From Nakamurella panacisegetis (lineage in GTDB: Bacteria > Actinomycetota > Actinomycetes > Mycobacteriales > Nakamurellaceae): a DNA stretch of 64,000 nucleotides. Below, one piece after another: positions 43,648 to 51,120 of the stretch; the first letter of the stretch is position 1; each line of letters begins with the position of its first letter. The position numbers were made by a program, and so were the translations under genes. The notes below the pieces were generated by a model. The model worked only from the letters and a program-made list of their open reading frames with translations. It ran no database searches and was not told where the DNA came from. The DNA lies in the NCBI RefSeq assembly GCF_900104535.1, contig NZ_LT629710.1:1984001-2048000 (forward strand), given 5' to 3'.

Positions 43648-43661
43648 GGGCCGAAGGTCAC
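43648..43661. promoter_or_regulatory. DosR-box-like sequence upstream of the PRTase-hydrolase gene
   Basis: GGGCCGAAGGTCAC fits the pattern GGGNCNNNNGNCCC at 7 of 8 fixed positions, 83-96 nt before the fusion gene start. Such matches arise by chance in GC-rich DNA, so this is tentative. Confidence 0.35.
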
Positions 43662-43690
43662 TCATTCCCGAGCGTCGGCGCCGTCGGCTT

Positions 43691-44965
43691 TCACGGGGTG
43701 GCGATCGGCCCGGAGGGGGCGGGAGGTGGGAGTTCGTGGAGCCGGCGAGCCAGGAAGGTGCGCTCGACCGCGTTGTCGGTCAGGGCGAGCGCCTCCTCGT
43801 AGGCGAGTCGCGCCTGGGCCGGTCGATCCAGCCGCCGCAGCAGGTCGGCCCGCGCGGCGGCCAGGTAGGCGTAGGTGCTCAGGGCCGGCTCGGCGAGCAG
43901 CCGATCGATCTCGGCCAGGCCGGCCTGCGGTCCGTCCCGGAACCCGATGGCCACCGCCCGGTTCATCTCGACCACCGGATTCGGCCAGCGTCGGCGCAGC
44001 AGGTCGTACAGTCCGACGATCTCGGACCAGTCGGTCGCCGCCCAGGACGGGGCCTCGGCGTGGACCGCGGCGATCGCGGCCTGCAACGCGAAACGTCCGG
44101 CCGGGGCCCGCCGCAGGACCGTCGTCAGCAGGCCGACTCCCTCGTCGATCTGCGCCCGGTCCCACTGCCGGCGGTCCTGATCGGCGAGCAACACCAGTTC
44201 ACCGCCCGCCATCCGGGTCGAACGGCGAGCGTCGGTCAACCGGAGCAGGGCCAGCAGGGCGGCGACCTCGGGTTCGTCCGGCAACAGCCGGTGCAGCAGA
44301 CCGGCCAGCTCGAGGGCCCGGTCGAGCAGGTCGGCGCGGAGCAGATCGGTGCCGGCCGGTGCCGCATGCCCGGTGGTGAAGATGAGGTGAACGACCTCGG
44401 TCACCCCGGCCAGCCGCTGCGGCAATTCCGGCGCGGCCGGAATCCGGTACGGGATCCGGGCGTGGGTGATCTTCTTCTTGGCCCGGGTGATTCGAGCGGC
44501 CATGGTCGGCTCGGAGACCAAGAAGGCCCTAGCCACCTCGGCGGTGCTCAATCCGCAGACCAGGCGCAGGGTCAGAGCGACCTGGGCGTCCCGGCGCAGC
44601 GCGGGGTGGCAGCACGTGAAGATCAGTCGCAGCAGGGCGTCGTCGACCGCCGGGCGGTGCAGATCGACCTCTGATTCCTCGTCCATCACCAGCAGCGGCA
44701 TCGTACGACGGAAGACAGATTCTCGTTTGAGCAGGTCACGAGCCCGATTCCGGGCAACGGTGGTCAGCCAGGCCCCCGGCCGGGCGGGCACCCCCGCCGT
44801 CGGCCAGGTCTGCAAGGCCTGCGCGTAGGCGTCCTGCACGCATTCCTGCGCCAGGTCAAGGTCACGCGTGAGGCGGACGGTGGACGCCACGACCCACGCC
44901 CACTCGGTGTGGTGGGCGTGGCGGAGGGCGGCCTGGACGTCGGTCGTCGGGTCGTGGGCGGTCAG
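43691..44965 (-). CDS. ECF sigma factor with C-terminal TPR-like extension (ECF42-like)
   Basis: This is about 424 residues: sigma-2 (TVRLTRDLDLAQECVQDAYAQAL, then WLTTVARNRARDLLKRES), sigma-4 (ALTLRLVCGLSTAEVARAFLVSEPTMAARITRAKKKI in segments) and a long C-terminal helical domain (VVEMNRAVAIGF, AYLAAARADLLRRL) typical of ECF42 sigma factors. These have no anti-sigma factor and are found next to DGPF-domain proteins, as here. No ATG/GTG fits the usual N-terminus; a CTG at 44965 shares its TG with the DGPF stop (CTGA) and may start translation by coupling. The next in-frame GTG would remove part of sigma-2. The start is therefore uncertain. Confidence 0.85.
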   Translation of the reverse strand: MTAHDPTTDVQAALRHAHHTEWAWVVASTVRLTRDLDLAQECVQDAYAQALQTWPTAGVPARPGAWLTTVARNRARDLLKRESVFRRTMPLLVMDEESEVDLHRPAVDDALLRLIFTCCHPALRRDAQVALTLRLVCGLSTAEVARAFLVSEPTMAARITRAKKKITHARIPYRIPAAPELPQRLAGVTEVVHLIFTTGHAAPAGTDLLRADLLDRALELAGLLHRLLPDEPEVAALLALLRLTDARRSTRMAGGELVLLADQDRRQWDRAQIDEGVGLLTTVLRRAPAGRFALQAAIAAVHAEAPSWAATDWSEIVGLYDLLRRRWPNPVVEMNRAVAIGFRDGPQAGLAEIDRLLAEPALSTYAYLAAARADLLRRLDRPAQARLAYEEALALTDNAVERTFLARRLHELPPPAPSGPIATP

Positions 44966-45321
44966 CTCGGCCCCTGCAGGGGGCGGACCTCGACGCCACT
45001 GTGGTCGTCGCCGACCTCGGGCAGCAGCCTGGCCAGCGCGATGGCGGCGTCGAGATCGGGGGCCTCGAGCAGGTAGAAGCCGCCGACCGCTTCCTTCGTC
45101 TCCAGGAACGGGCCGTCCGTGATGGTCGGGTTCTCCGGACTCTCGCCCGCCCGCAGGCTGGTCGCCGTGGTGGTGGGCTCCAGCGCGGCTCCGGTCAGGA
45201 CGGCGCCGTCTGCCGCGCGGTGGAACGCGCGGTGCCCGGCATCGAGCCGCTGCATCTGGTCCGGGGTCATCGACTCCCACCGCTGCTCGTTGCCGTAGAT
45301 GAGGATCAGGTACTTCGCCAT
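44962..45321 (-). CDS. YCII-related DGPF-domain protein
   Basis: This 119-residue YCII-like protein starts with MAKYLILIYGNEQRW and carries the diagnostic ITDGPFLETKEAVGGFYLLEAPDLDAAI in segments. Such small ferredoxin-fold proteins are constant partners of ECF42 sigma factors and are thought to be involved in their signalling or to be their targets. The start at 45321 has GGAAGG 9 nt upstream; an ATG at 45330 would have no spacing. Its stop overlaps the sigma gene's likely CTG start. It is divergent from the ArsR-led operon. Confidence 0.9.
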   Translation of the reverse strand: MAKYLILIYGNEQRWESMTPDQMQRLDAGHRAFHRAADGAVLTGAALEPTTTATSLRAGESPENPTITDGPFLETKEAVGGFYLLEAPDLDAAIALARLLPEVGDDHSGVEVRPLQGPS

Positions 45322-45414
45322 TGGCTGCATCCTTCCGTTGTTCGGCCGGTTCGGCTCGTTCACCTCCACGACGATCTCGGTGGTCCGGGATCGACAGATT
45401 CCGAGCGGGCGGTG

Positions 45415-45432
45415 ATTAGCTTGACAGCTAAT
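45415..45432. promoter_or_regulatory. ArsR-type operator overlapping the -35 region
   Basis: ATTAGCT-TGAC-AGCTAAT has perfect 7-bp arms around 4 nt, in the divergent DGPF/ArsR spacer, 24 nt before the ArsR ATG. It contains TTGACA, a perfect -35 hexamer, at 45421-45426. It is probably the autoregulatory site of the ArsR-family protein. Confidence 0.7.
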
Positions 45433-45455
45433 TAACCGTGTGGTGAAGTACAGGT

Positions 45456-45794
45456 ATGCCCATCGCCACCGAGGAGCGCCTGAACGCGACGTTCACCGCG
45501 CTGGCCGACCCCACTCGCCGAGCCATCGTGGCCCGGCTGGCCCGGGCGGACGCCACCGTCACCGAGTTGGCGGCTCCGTTCGACCTGACGTTGCCCGGTA
45601 TCTCCAAGCACCTCAAGGTGCTCGAGCGCTGCGGCCTGATCTCCCGTTCCCGGCAGGCGCAGTTCCGGCCCTGCCACCTGGAGCGGGCGTCGCTGGACGC
45701 CGCAATGGAGTGGATCCAGGACAGCCGCCGCGTCTGGGCCGAGCGGTTCGACAACCTCGATGCGCACCTGCGGGACATCCAGGAGGAGAAATGA
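45456..45794 (+). CDS. ArsR-family winged-helix repressor
   Basis: This 112-residue protein is a small HTH: TFTALADPTRRAIVARLARAD, then TVTELAAPFDLTLPGISKHLKVLERCGLI (recognition helix), wing SRSRQAQFRPCHL and a C-terminal dimer helix. It lacks an arsenic-type CxC motif, as is usual for the subgroup linked to AHSA1/SRPBCC genes. The stop overlaps the next ATG by 4 nt. It probably represses its own operon through the palindrome just upstream. The inducer is unknown. The leader is very short, 24 nt from operator to ATG. Confidence 0.92.
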   Translation: MPIATEERLNATFTALADPTRRAIVARLARADATVTELAAPFDLTLPGISKHLKVLERCGLISRSRQAQFRPCHLERASLDAAMEWIQDSRRVWAERFDNLDAHLRDIQEEK

Positions 45795-46222
45795 CCGAAC
45801 TGACCTACACCCGGATCTTTCACGCCCCGAGAGAGCTGGTGTTCCGCTGCATGATCGACCCGGCCCACCTGACGCATTTCTGGGGACCGAGCGGCACCAC
45901 CACACCGCAGGCGGAGATCAGGGTGGATCCCCGTCCCGGCGGAGTTTTCGAAACGGTGATGGTCAACCAGAGCGACGGCCGCCGCTATGCCTCCCGGTCC
46001 GTGTTCGTCGAGGTCACCGCGCCGGAACGGCTGATCTGGACGGACACCGACACCGGCGTCACCACGACGTCCACCTTCGCCGACCTGGACGGCGGACGCA
46101 CCGAGGTCACCATTCACCAGGTCGGCGTCCCCGAGGCCTACCTCAGCCCGCAGGCCCAGGCCGGGTTCAAGACGTCGCTCGACCGGTTCGCCGCCCATCT
46201 CGCCACCCTGATCGAGGCGTGA
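45791..46222 (+). CDS. SRPBCC/AHSA1-domain protein
   Basis: This 143-residue helix-grip protein has the AHSA1 pattern: TRIFHAPRELVFRCMIDP, HFWGPSGTTTP, DPRPGGVFETVM, SVFVEVTAPERLIWTD and a C-terminal helix TSLDRFAAHLATLIEA. It is a predicted small-hydrophobic-ligand binder. ArsR plus AHSA1 pairs are widespread in actinobacteria; the protein may bind the compound sensed or act on it, but no function is established. ATG overlaps the repressor stop. Confidence 0.9.
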   Translation: MTELTYTRIFHAPRELVFRCMIDPAHLTHFWGPSGTTTPQAEIRVDPRPGGVFETVMVNQSDGRRYASRSVFVEVTAPERLIWTDTDTGVTTTSTFADLDGGRTEVTIHQVGVPEAYLSPQAQAGFKTSLDRFAAHLATLIEA

Positions 46223-46227
46223 CTCCG

Positions 46228-47031
46228 ATGGCCGGCACCACCTCCGCCGACGGAACGCTGATCAGTTACGACCGCACGGGCACCGGTCCGGCACTGATCC
46301 TGGTGCTCGGGGCCTTCAACGATCGCGGGGCGGGGGCCGCCCTGGCCGAGCGGCTGTCGTCGGACTTCACGGTCTACAACTACGACCGGAGGGGCCGCGG
46401 CCGCAGCGGTGACGCACCGGGCTCGGGCGTCGACCAGGAAATCGACGACCTGTCGGCACTGCTGGCGGAGGCCGGCGGGAATGCCCTGGTGTTCGGTTAC
46501 TCCTCCGGTGCCGTGCTCGCCCTCCGAGCCGCCGCCCGAGGCCTGCCGATCACCCGGCTCGCCGTCTACGACCCGCCGTTCCTGGTCAACGGCTCGACGC
46601 CGGCCTACTGGACCGCGCTGGCCGACCGCATCGATGCGCTGGTGGCCGATGACCGCCGGGGCGACGCCGTTGAGCTGTACCAGACCCGAGGCGTCGGCAT
46701 GCCGGAGGAAGTGGTGGTGCAACTCCGCGGGGCGCCGTTCCGCCCGGCGCTGGAGGCCATGGCCCACACCCTCGCCTACGACGCCCGGGCCCTGGCCTCT
46801 CCGGCCGATCTGCCGGCCACGGTGTCCATCCCGACCCTCGTCCTGCACGGTGTGGACGGGCCGCCGGTGCTCTCCGGAGCCACCCAGGCGGTTGCGCAGG
46901 CTCTGCCCAACGGGGAGTACCTCGGTCTGGTCGGGCAGACCCACGATCTGGTTCCGGAGGTGCTCGGGCCGGTGCTGTGCGACTTCTACGGCGGCGCTCT
47001 CACTGCGGGGCAACGGGGTCGATTGACCTGA
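46228..47031 (+). CDS. Alpha/beta-hydrolase fold protein
   Basis: This 267-residue protein has the alpha/beta hydrolase outline: LILVLGAFNDRG (oxyanion strand), YNYDRRGRGRSGD, nucleophile elbow VFGYSSGAVLAL (Ser in GYSSG), acid in TLVLHGVDGPP and catalytic His in GQTHDLVPE. It is probably an esterase or ring-opening hydrolase. It lies 5 nt after the AHSA1 gene and so is third in the ArsR-regulated operon. A GTG nine nt upstream is an alternative start. The substrate is unknown. Confidence 0.88.
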   Translation: MAGTTSADGTLISYDRTGTGPALILVLGAFNDRGAGAALAERLSSDFTVYNYDRRGRGRSGDAPGSGVDQEIDDLSALLAEAGGNALVFGYSSGAVLALRAAARGLPITRLAVYDPPFLVNGSTPAYWTALADRIDALVADDRRGDAVELYQTRGVGMPEEVVVQLRGAPFRPALEAMAHTLAYDARALASPADLPATVSIPTLVLHGVDGPPVLSGATQAVAQALPNGEYLGLVGQTHDLVPEVLGPVLCDFYGGALTAGQRGRLT

Positions 47032-47056
47032 CCGGCGGGCGGGAACCGACCGCGAT

Positions 47057-47788
47057 GTGAACATGACGGAGCAGTTTGCCGCCGCCCGACGGTCGGCCGC
47101 CAGGAGCGCCGACGGGCCCGAGATGCTGGCCGTGCAGCTGTCCATGGCCTGTGTGGACGTGCTGCCGGTGGACGGGGCCGGCATCAGCGTGTTCAGCAGC
47201 CGCACGTTCCGCGCCCCGATCGGGGCGAGCAACCCCGGGGTCGCCGCCGCCGAACGCCTCCAGTTCACCACCGGGGAGGGCCCGTGCCTGAGCGCGCACG
47301 CCAGCGGCGATGCGCTCGTCGCATCGGAATCGGACATGCAGGCCCGGTGGCCGGCCTTCCATGCCGAGCTGGTGTCGGGCACGCCATTCCGGGCGATCGC
47401 CTCGTTCCCGCTCAAGGACGGACTGTTCGGTCTGGGTGCCCTCGACCTGTACTTCCGGGTCGCCGCTCGGCTCGATCAGTTGCGCTGGGAAGAGGCCGGA
47501 GCGGTGGCCGCCCTGGTCGCGCAGACCTTGGCCGAGCAACCGTTCCGGGCCACCCTGAGCGGCGAGCCGGCACCCGATTGGCTCGAATCTCCGCTCGCCG
47601 TCGACCGCACGATGGTCTCCATCGCGATGGGGATGCTCACCGTGGCCGCGGAACTCAGCTTCGGTGACGCTCTCGCGGTCCTGCGCGCGCACGCCTTCGG
47701 CACCAACCGCACGGTGGACGAGGTCAGCGCCGACGTCGTCCACCGCAGCCTGCCGATCGATGACCTCGACCTTACCTACCAGCGGTGA
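47057..47788 (+). CDS. GAF-ANTAR domain regulator
   Basis: This 243-residue protein has an N-terminal GAF domain (about 20-165, with SVFSSRTFRAPIGASNP and FTTGEGPCLSAHASGD) and a C-terminal ANTAR RNA-binding domain (about 185-238, AMGMLTVAAELSFGDALAVLRAHAFGTNRTVDEVSADVV in segments). ANTAR proteins bind paired hairpins in nascent mRNA and prevent termination; here GAF would gate it by a small ligand or redox signal. The start may be GTG 47057 or ATG 47063. It ends 13 nt before the Ser/Thr kinase, suggesting a joint signalling unit. Confidence 0.88.
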   Translation: MNMTEQFAAARRSAARSADGPEMLAVQLSMACVDVLPVDGAGISVFSSRTFRAPIGASNPGVAAAERLQFTTGEGPCLSAHASGDALVASESDMQARWPAFHAELVSGTPFRAIASFPLKDGLFGLGALDLYFRVAARLDQLRWEEAGAVAALVAQTLAEQPFRATLSGEPAPDWLESPLAVDRTMVSIAMGMLTVAAELSFGDALAVLRAHAFGTNRTVDEVSADVVHRSLPIDDLDLTYQR

Positions 47789-47801
47789 TCGGCCCGGGGC
47801 G

Positions 47802-49163
47802 ATGATCTCCGAGGGAAGCGTGCTTGACGGCCGCTACCGTCTGGACGTGCTGATCGGCCGCGGCGGCACGGCCGAGGTCTACCGGGCCGCCGACCAGGTC
47901 CTCGCGCGCGAGGTGGCGGTGAAGGTGTTCGACTCCCGGCTGACCGACCTCAATTCGGTGGAACGTCAGCAGAGCGAGATGCACGTGCTGGCCTCGCTGA
48001 ACCACCCGAACCTGGTGGCCGTGCACGACGCTCGGATCGCCGATGTGGACGGGGCGGCCGAGGTGAACGGCCATACCTACCTGGTGATGGAGCTGGTCAC
48101 CGGCGTGACCTTGGCTGACGTGTTGCAGAGGGGGCCGATGCCGCCCGAACAGACCCGGGAGATCGGACGAACCCTGGCGCAGACGCTGGCCTATGTTCAC
48201 GCGCACGACCTGATCCATCGGGACGTGAAGCCGGCCAACGTTCTGCTCTCGGAATCGGGACAGGTCAAGCTCGGCGATTTCGGTCTGGCCCGCCTGCTGA
48301 CCGCCGAGGACCGGGTGACCGCCGGGAGCGACGTGATGGGCACGGCGGCGTACTTCAGTCCGGAACAGGCCGCCGCGCGCGAGGTCGGACCGGCGGCCGA
48401 CGTGTATTCCCTCGGGTTGGTCCTGCTGGAATGCCTGACCGGCACCCGCGAGTTTCCCGGAGAGCCGGTGCAGGCGGCCGTCGCCCGCCTGCTCCGGGAT
48501 CCGGTGATCCCGCCCGGCCTCCCGCTGCCCTGGCCGCCGTTGCTGGCCGCGATGACCGACGCCGTGCCCTCGATGCGACCGACCGCCCAGCAGGTGGCCG
48601 ACGCACTGGCCGGGGCCAGGACCGCGATCCCAGTGCCGCCGTCGATGCCACCGCCGAGCCAGGATCAGGCGACGGCCGTCTGGTCGAGCCCGATGACTCC
48701 GTTCTTCGCGCCGGACGGGACCCCGCCCCGACGGCGCCGCCGCCGGGGCGGCGTCCTGCTCGGCGCGGGGTCGGTGGCGGCGTTGGCCGTCATCGGTGCG
48801 CTGATGCTGGCCCAGCCCGATTCGTCACCGCAGCCGACGCCGACGAACAGTTCGCCGTCCACGCAGATCGTGACGACGAGCAGCGCCGGTTCGCAGTCGT
48901 CGGTGTCTTCCCGGCGCACCACGGCGCCGGTGGTTGCCGCGGCGACCCGGAGGTCGACGAGCAAGTCGGCTCCGGTCTCGGCCAGTGTTGCGACTCCGGT
49001 GCGCCCGACCCCCGTTCGGCCCTCGACCTCGGTGGCCCCGGTGCGGCAATCGCTGTCGACAACGACCCCGGCTCCGCCGCCACCCGTCGCCGCGACGACC
49101 CCCAAGGCCCCCAAGGGCGCCGGGCATGGTCCGACCAAGAAACCCAAGAAGCCCAAGGGCTGA
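47802..49163 (+). CDS. Ser/Thr protein kinase, PknB-like, with extracellular tail
   Basis: This 453-residue protein has an intact Hanks kinase domain (about 10-275): glycine loop GRGGTAEVYRA, Lys41 in VAVKVFD, catalytic Asp141 in IHRDVKPANV, DFG in LGDFGLARL and SPEQ in the activation segment. A basic juxtamembrane stretch precedes one helix (GGVLLGAGSVAALAVIGALML in part). The outside part is a Ser/Thr/Pro-rich unstructured tail ending in Lys-rich KKPKKPKG, without PASTA repeats. Such a tail may interact with the cell wall. ATG 47802 lies 13 nt after the GAF-ANTAR gene. Confidence 0.93.
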   Translation: MISEGSVLDGRYRLDVLIGRGGTAEVYRAADQVLAREVAVKVFDSRLTDLNSVERQQSEMHVLASLNHPNLVAVHDARIADVDGAAEVNGHTYLVMELVTGVTLADVLQRGPMPPEQTREIGRTLAQTLAYVHAHDLIHRDVKPANVLLSESGQVKLGDFGLARLLTAEDRVTAGSDVMGTAAYFSPEQAAAREVGPAADVYSLGLVLLECLTGTREFPGEPVQAAVARLLRDPVIPPGLPLPWPPLLAAMTDAVPSMRPTAQQVADALAGARTAIPVPPSMPPPSQDQATAVWSSPMTPFFAPDGTPPRRRRRRGGVLLGAGSVAALAVIGALMLAQPDSSPQPTPTNSSPSTQIVTTSSAGSQSSVSSRRTTAPVVAAATRRSTSKSAPVSASVATPVRPTPVRPSTSVAPVRQSLSTTTPAPPPPVAATTPKAPKGAGHGPTKKPKKPKG

Positions 49164-49201
49164 GCAGGCCGGTACGGCCGAGGCCGAGGACCCGGGACCT
49201 A

Positions 49202-49249
49202 CGACGACGGCACCCCGCTCCAGTCGTTCGGAGCGGGGTGCCGTCGTCG
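49202..49249. terminator. Perfect 20-bp bidirectional terminator hairpin
   Basis: CGACGACGGCACCCCGCTCC pairs fully with 49230-49249 around an 8-nt loop. It lies between the convergent kinase (ends 49163) and the small DUF6131 gene (ends 49266). It lacks a U tract on either side. Confidence 0.75.
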
Positions 49250-49265
49250 CAGGTTCAGCCGGGGA

Positions 49266-49421
49266 TCAGTACCAGAACTTCCGGCCGCCGATCGCGCGAC
49301 CGGTGGCGCCGAGCAGGGCCAGGATGGCGCCGACAACGACCAGGATGATCCCGATCGTCCAGAGGATCGGAATGCTGGCGACGAAGCCGACGATGAGGAG
49401 GATGACTCCGAGGATGATCAT
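49266..49421 (-). CDS. Small DUF6131-like hydrophobic protein (51 aa)
   Basis: This short membrane protein, MIILGVILLIVGFVASIP then LWTIGIILVVVGAILALLG, has two helices and ends in GRAIGGRKFWY, the pattern of the widespread actinobacterial DUF6131 proteins. AAAGG lies 6 nt before the ATG. The function is unknown. It is adjacent to another tiny membrane protein on the same strand, and both have stress-protein-like distribution in actinobacteria, which is only suggestive. Confidence 0.8.
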   Translation of the reverse strand: MIILGVILLIVGFVASIPILWTIGIILVVVGAILALLGATGRAIGGRKFWY

Positions 49422-49494
49422 GTGCTGCCTTTCGTGGTTGGCCCGTCGGCGCACAGCGCGCTGAGCGGGTCGGATCGGACGAGGCGACTGACGG

Positions 49495-49746
49495 TCAGAG
49501 ACCGCTGATGCGGTCGTCGCGCTCGACGACCGCCTGTCGGCCGAGAGAATCGGTGGTGATCGCGGTGCTCCGCGCTCTCCTGGTCCGGGGCATGAAGATG
49601 ACCAAGCTGAGCAGGAGGACGAGCAACCCGCCACCCATGATGATGAAACCGATGGTGGTGAGGTCGAAGTCGTGGAACTGCGCCTTGACCCCGAACGCCA
49701 GGACGGCGCCCACGACGATCAGGAACACTCCGAGTCCGATACCCAT
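49495..49746 (-). CDS. DUF6458-like two-helix membrane protein (83 aa)
   Basis: MGIGLGVFLIVVGAVLAFGV, an FHDFDLTTIGFIIMGGG turn and LLVLLLSLVIFM, followed by a basic/acidic tail, match the DUF6458 family. Starting at ATG 49746 excludes an upstream non-conserved leader. It lies 73 nt upstream of the 51-aa gene on the minus strand. The roughly 200 nt between it and the polymerase gene hold no gene. The role is unknown. Confidence 0.82.
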   Translation of the reverse strand: MGIGLGVFLIVVGAVLAFGVKAQFHDFDLTTIGFIIMGGGLLVLLLSLVIFMPRTRRARSTAITTDSLGRQAVVERDDRISGL

Positions 49747-49948
49747 GTCTGTCTCTCTCTCCGGTTCGCCTTCAGTGCCGGGTGCTCCGAGTCGGAGCAC
49801 CCGTCTGCGATTCGGACAGGGCAGTACCCAGGCTGCATTGATTCCAAGCCCTATTCCTCCGAATACACCCGGATCAGTGACGAACGGCCCGTTCGCGCGG
49901 CGGGAGTCAAGGCGTGGGCGACGCGCTGCGACACTGGGCGCGCGCGGC

Positions 49949-51061
49949 TCAGACCGCATCTCCGCCGAATCCGGCTCGGCCGCGGCTCGGATCGAGCCGC
50001 CGTCCGGAGTCGGGAGCGAATTCCGCGCGGACGCCGAGGAGGCGGATCGGCCGCTCGTGATCGACCCCTTGCGCGACTTGGGTGGCGGCGGCCGCGATGA
50101 CGTCGGGATCCTGTGTCGGTGCGGCCAGGGCGCGGCTCCTGGTCACCGTCACGAACGGCTTGAACCGCACCTTCACCCCGATCCGGACCGCCGGCCGGCC
50201 CTCGGCGATCACGTCCTCGGTGACGTGACGAGCCAGCTTGTCGATCTCGGCGTACACATCGGCCCAGTCGGTCAGGTCGTGCTGGAAGGTGGTCTCCCGA
50301 CTGCGCGCCCGAGCAACGTACGGACTGTCGATGACCTCGGAACGGGCGTCCCCGCGGGCCAGTCCGACCCACCGCGGCCCCATCGTCGGGCCGACCTGGG
50401 CGGCCAGTGCCTTCGGATCGGCGTCGGCCAGTTCCCGCACGGTGTGCAAACCCAGCTCGGCCAAGCGTTTCGCCGTCTTCGGGCCGATGCCCCACAGGGC
50501 CGAGGTACTGCGCTCGCCCACTACCTCGAACCAGTTGGATCCGGTCAGGGTGAATGTGCCTCTGGGTTTGCCGAAGTCGGTGGCCATCTTGGCCCGCAGC
50601 ACATTGTCGCCGATGCCCACGGAGGCCCAGAGCTGCGTCCGGTCCAGGATCGCCTGCTGCAGTCGGAGCCCGACCGCCGCCGGATCCTCGGTCTCGACAC
50701 CGACGAAAGCCTCGTCCCAGCCGAGGATCTCGACCTTCCCGGGGACGTCGACGCCGTTCTGGTCGGAGACCGGCACCGTCCGCAGCACCTCCATGACCCG
50801 GGCCGAGGCCTCCTCGTAGGCCGGTCGATCGGCCGGCAGGAAGACCGCGTCCGGACACTTCCGGGCGGCGAGACGCATCGGCATGCCGGACCGGACGCCG
50901 AACGCCCTGGCCTCATAGGAGGCCGTGGCGACGACCGAGCGCAACGTCGGGTCGCCGTTACCTCCGACCACGACTGGGCGGCCGCGCAGTTCCGGGCGGC
51001 GCAGGACCTCGACCGCCGCGATGAACTGGTCGAGGTCGACGTGCAACACCCACGGTGCCAT
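49949..51061 (-). CDS. dinB2: Y-family DNA polymerase IV, DinB2-like
   Basis: This 370-residue translesion polymerase has the metal-binding acidic residues in HVDLDQF (Asp9 and Asp11) and GWDEAFV (Asp116, Glu117), fingers (ASYEARAFGVRSGMP), the HhH region LWGIGPKTAKRLAELG and a little-finger domain (RARSRETTFQHDL). It lacks an evident beta-clamp peptide at its C-terminus. The position of the steric-gate aromatic residue (second residue of E. coli's FF) is Ile14 here; mycobacterial DinB2 has Leu14 and readily uses ribonucleotides, so this enzyme probably does too. ATG 51061 starts the conserved part. It is divergent from nagZ by 59 nt. Confidence 0.92.
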   Translation of the reverse strand: MAPWVLHVDLDQFIAAVEVLRRPELRGRPVVVGGNGDPTLRSVVATASYEARAFGVRSGMPMRLAARKCPDAVFLPADRPAYEEASARVMEVLRTVPVSDQNGVDVPGKVEILGWDEAFVGVETEDPAAVGLRLQQAILDRTQLWASVGIGDNVLRAKMATDFGKPRGTFTLTGSNWFEVVGERSTSALWGIGPKTAKRLAELGLHTVRELADADPKALAAQVGPTMGPRWVGLARGDARSEVIDSPYVARARSRETTFQHDLTDWADVYAEIDKLARHVTEDVIAEGRPAVRIGVKVRFKPFVTVTRSRALAAPTQDPDVIAAAATQVAQGVDHERPIRLLGVRAEFAPDSGRRLDPSRGRAGFGGDAV

Positions 51062-51120
51062 GCCGGCGATTCTGCCCGACGCCGACGCTGAGCGGGGCCG
51101 CCGATGGGAGGATGACCGAC

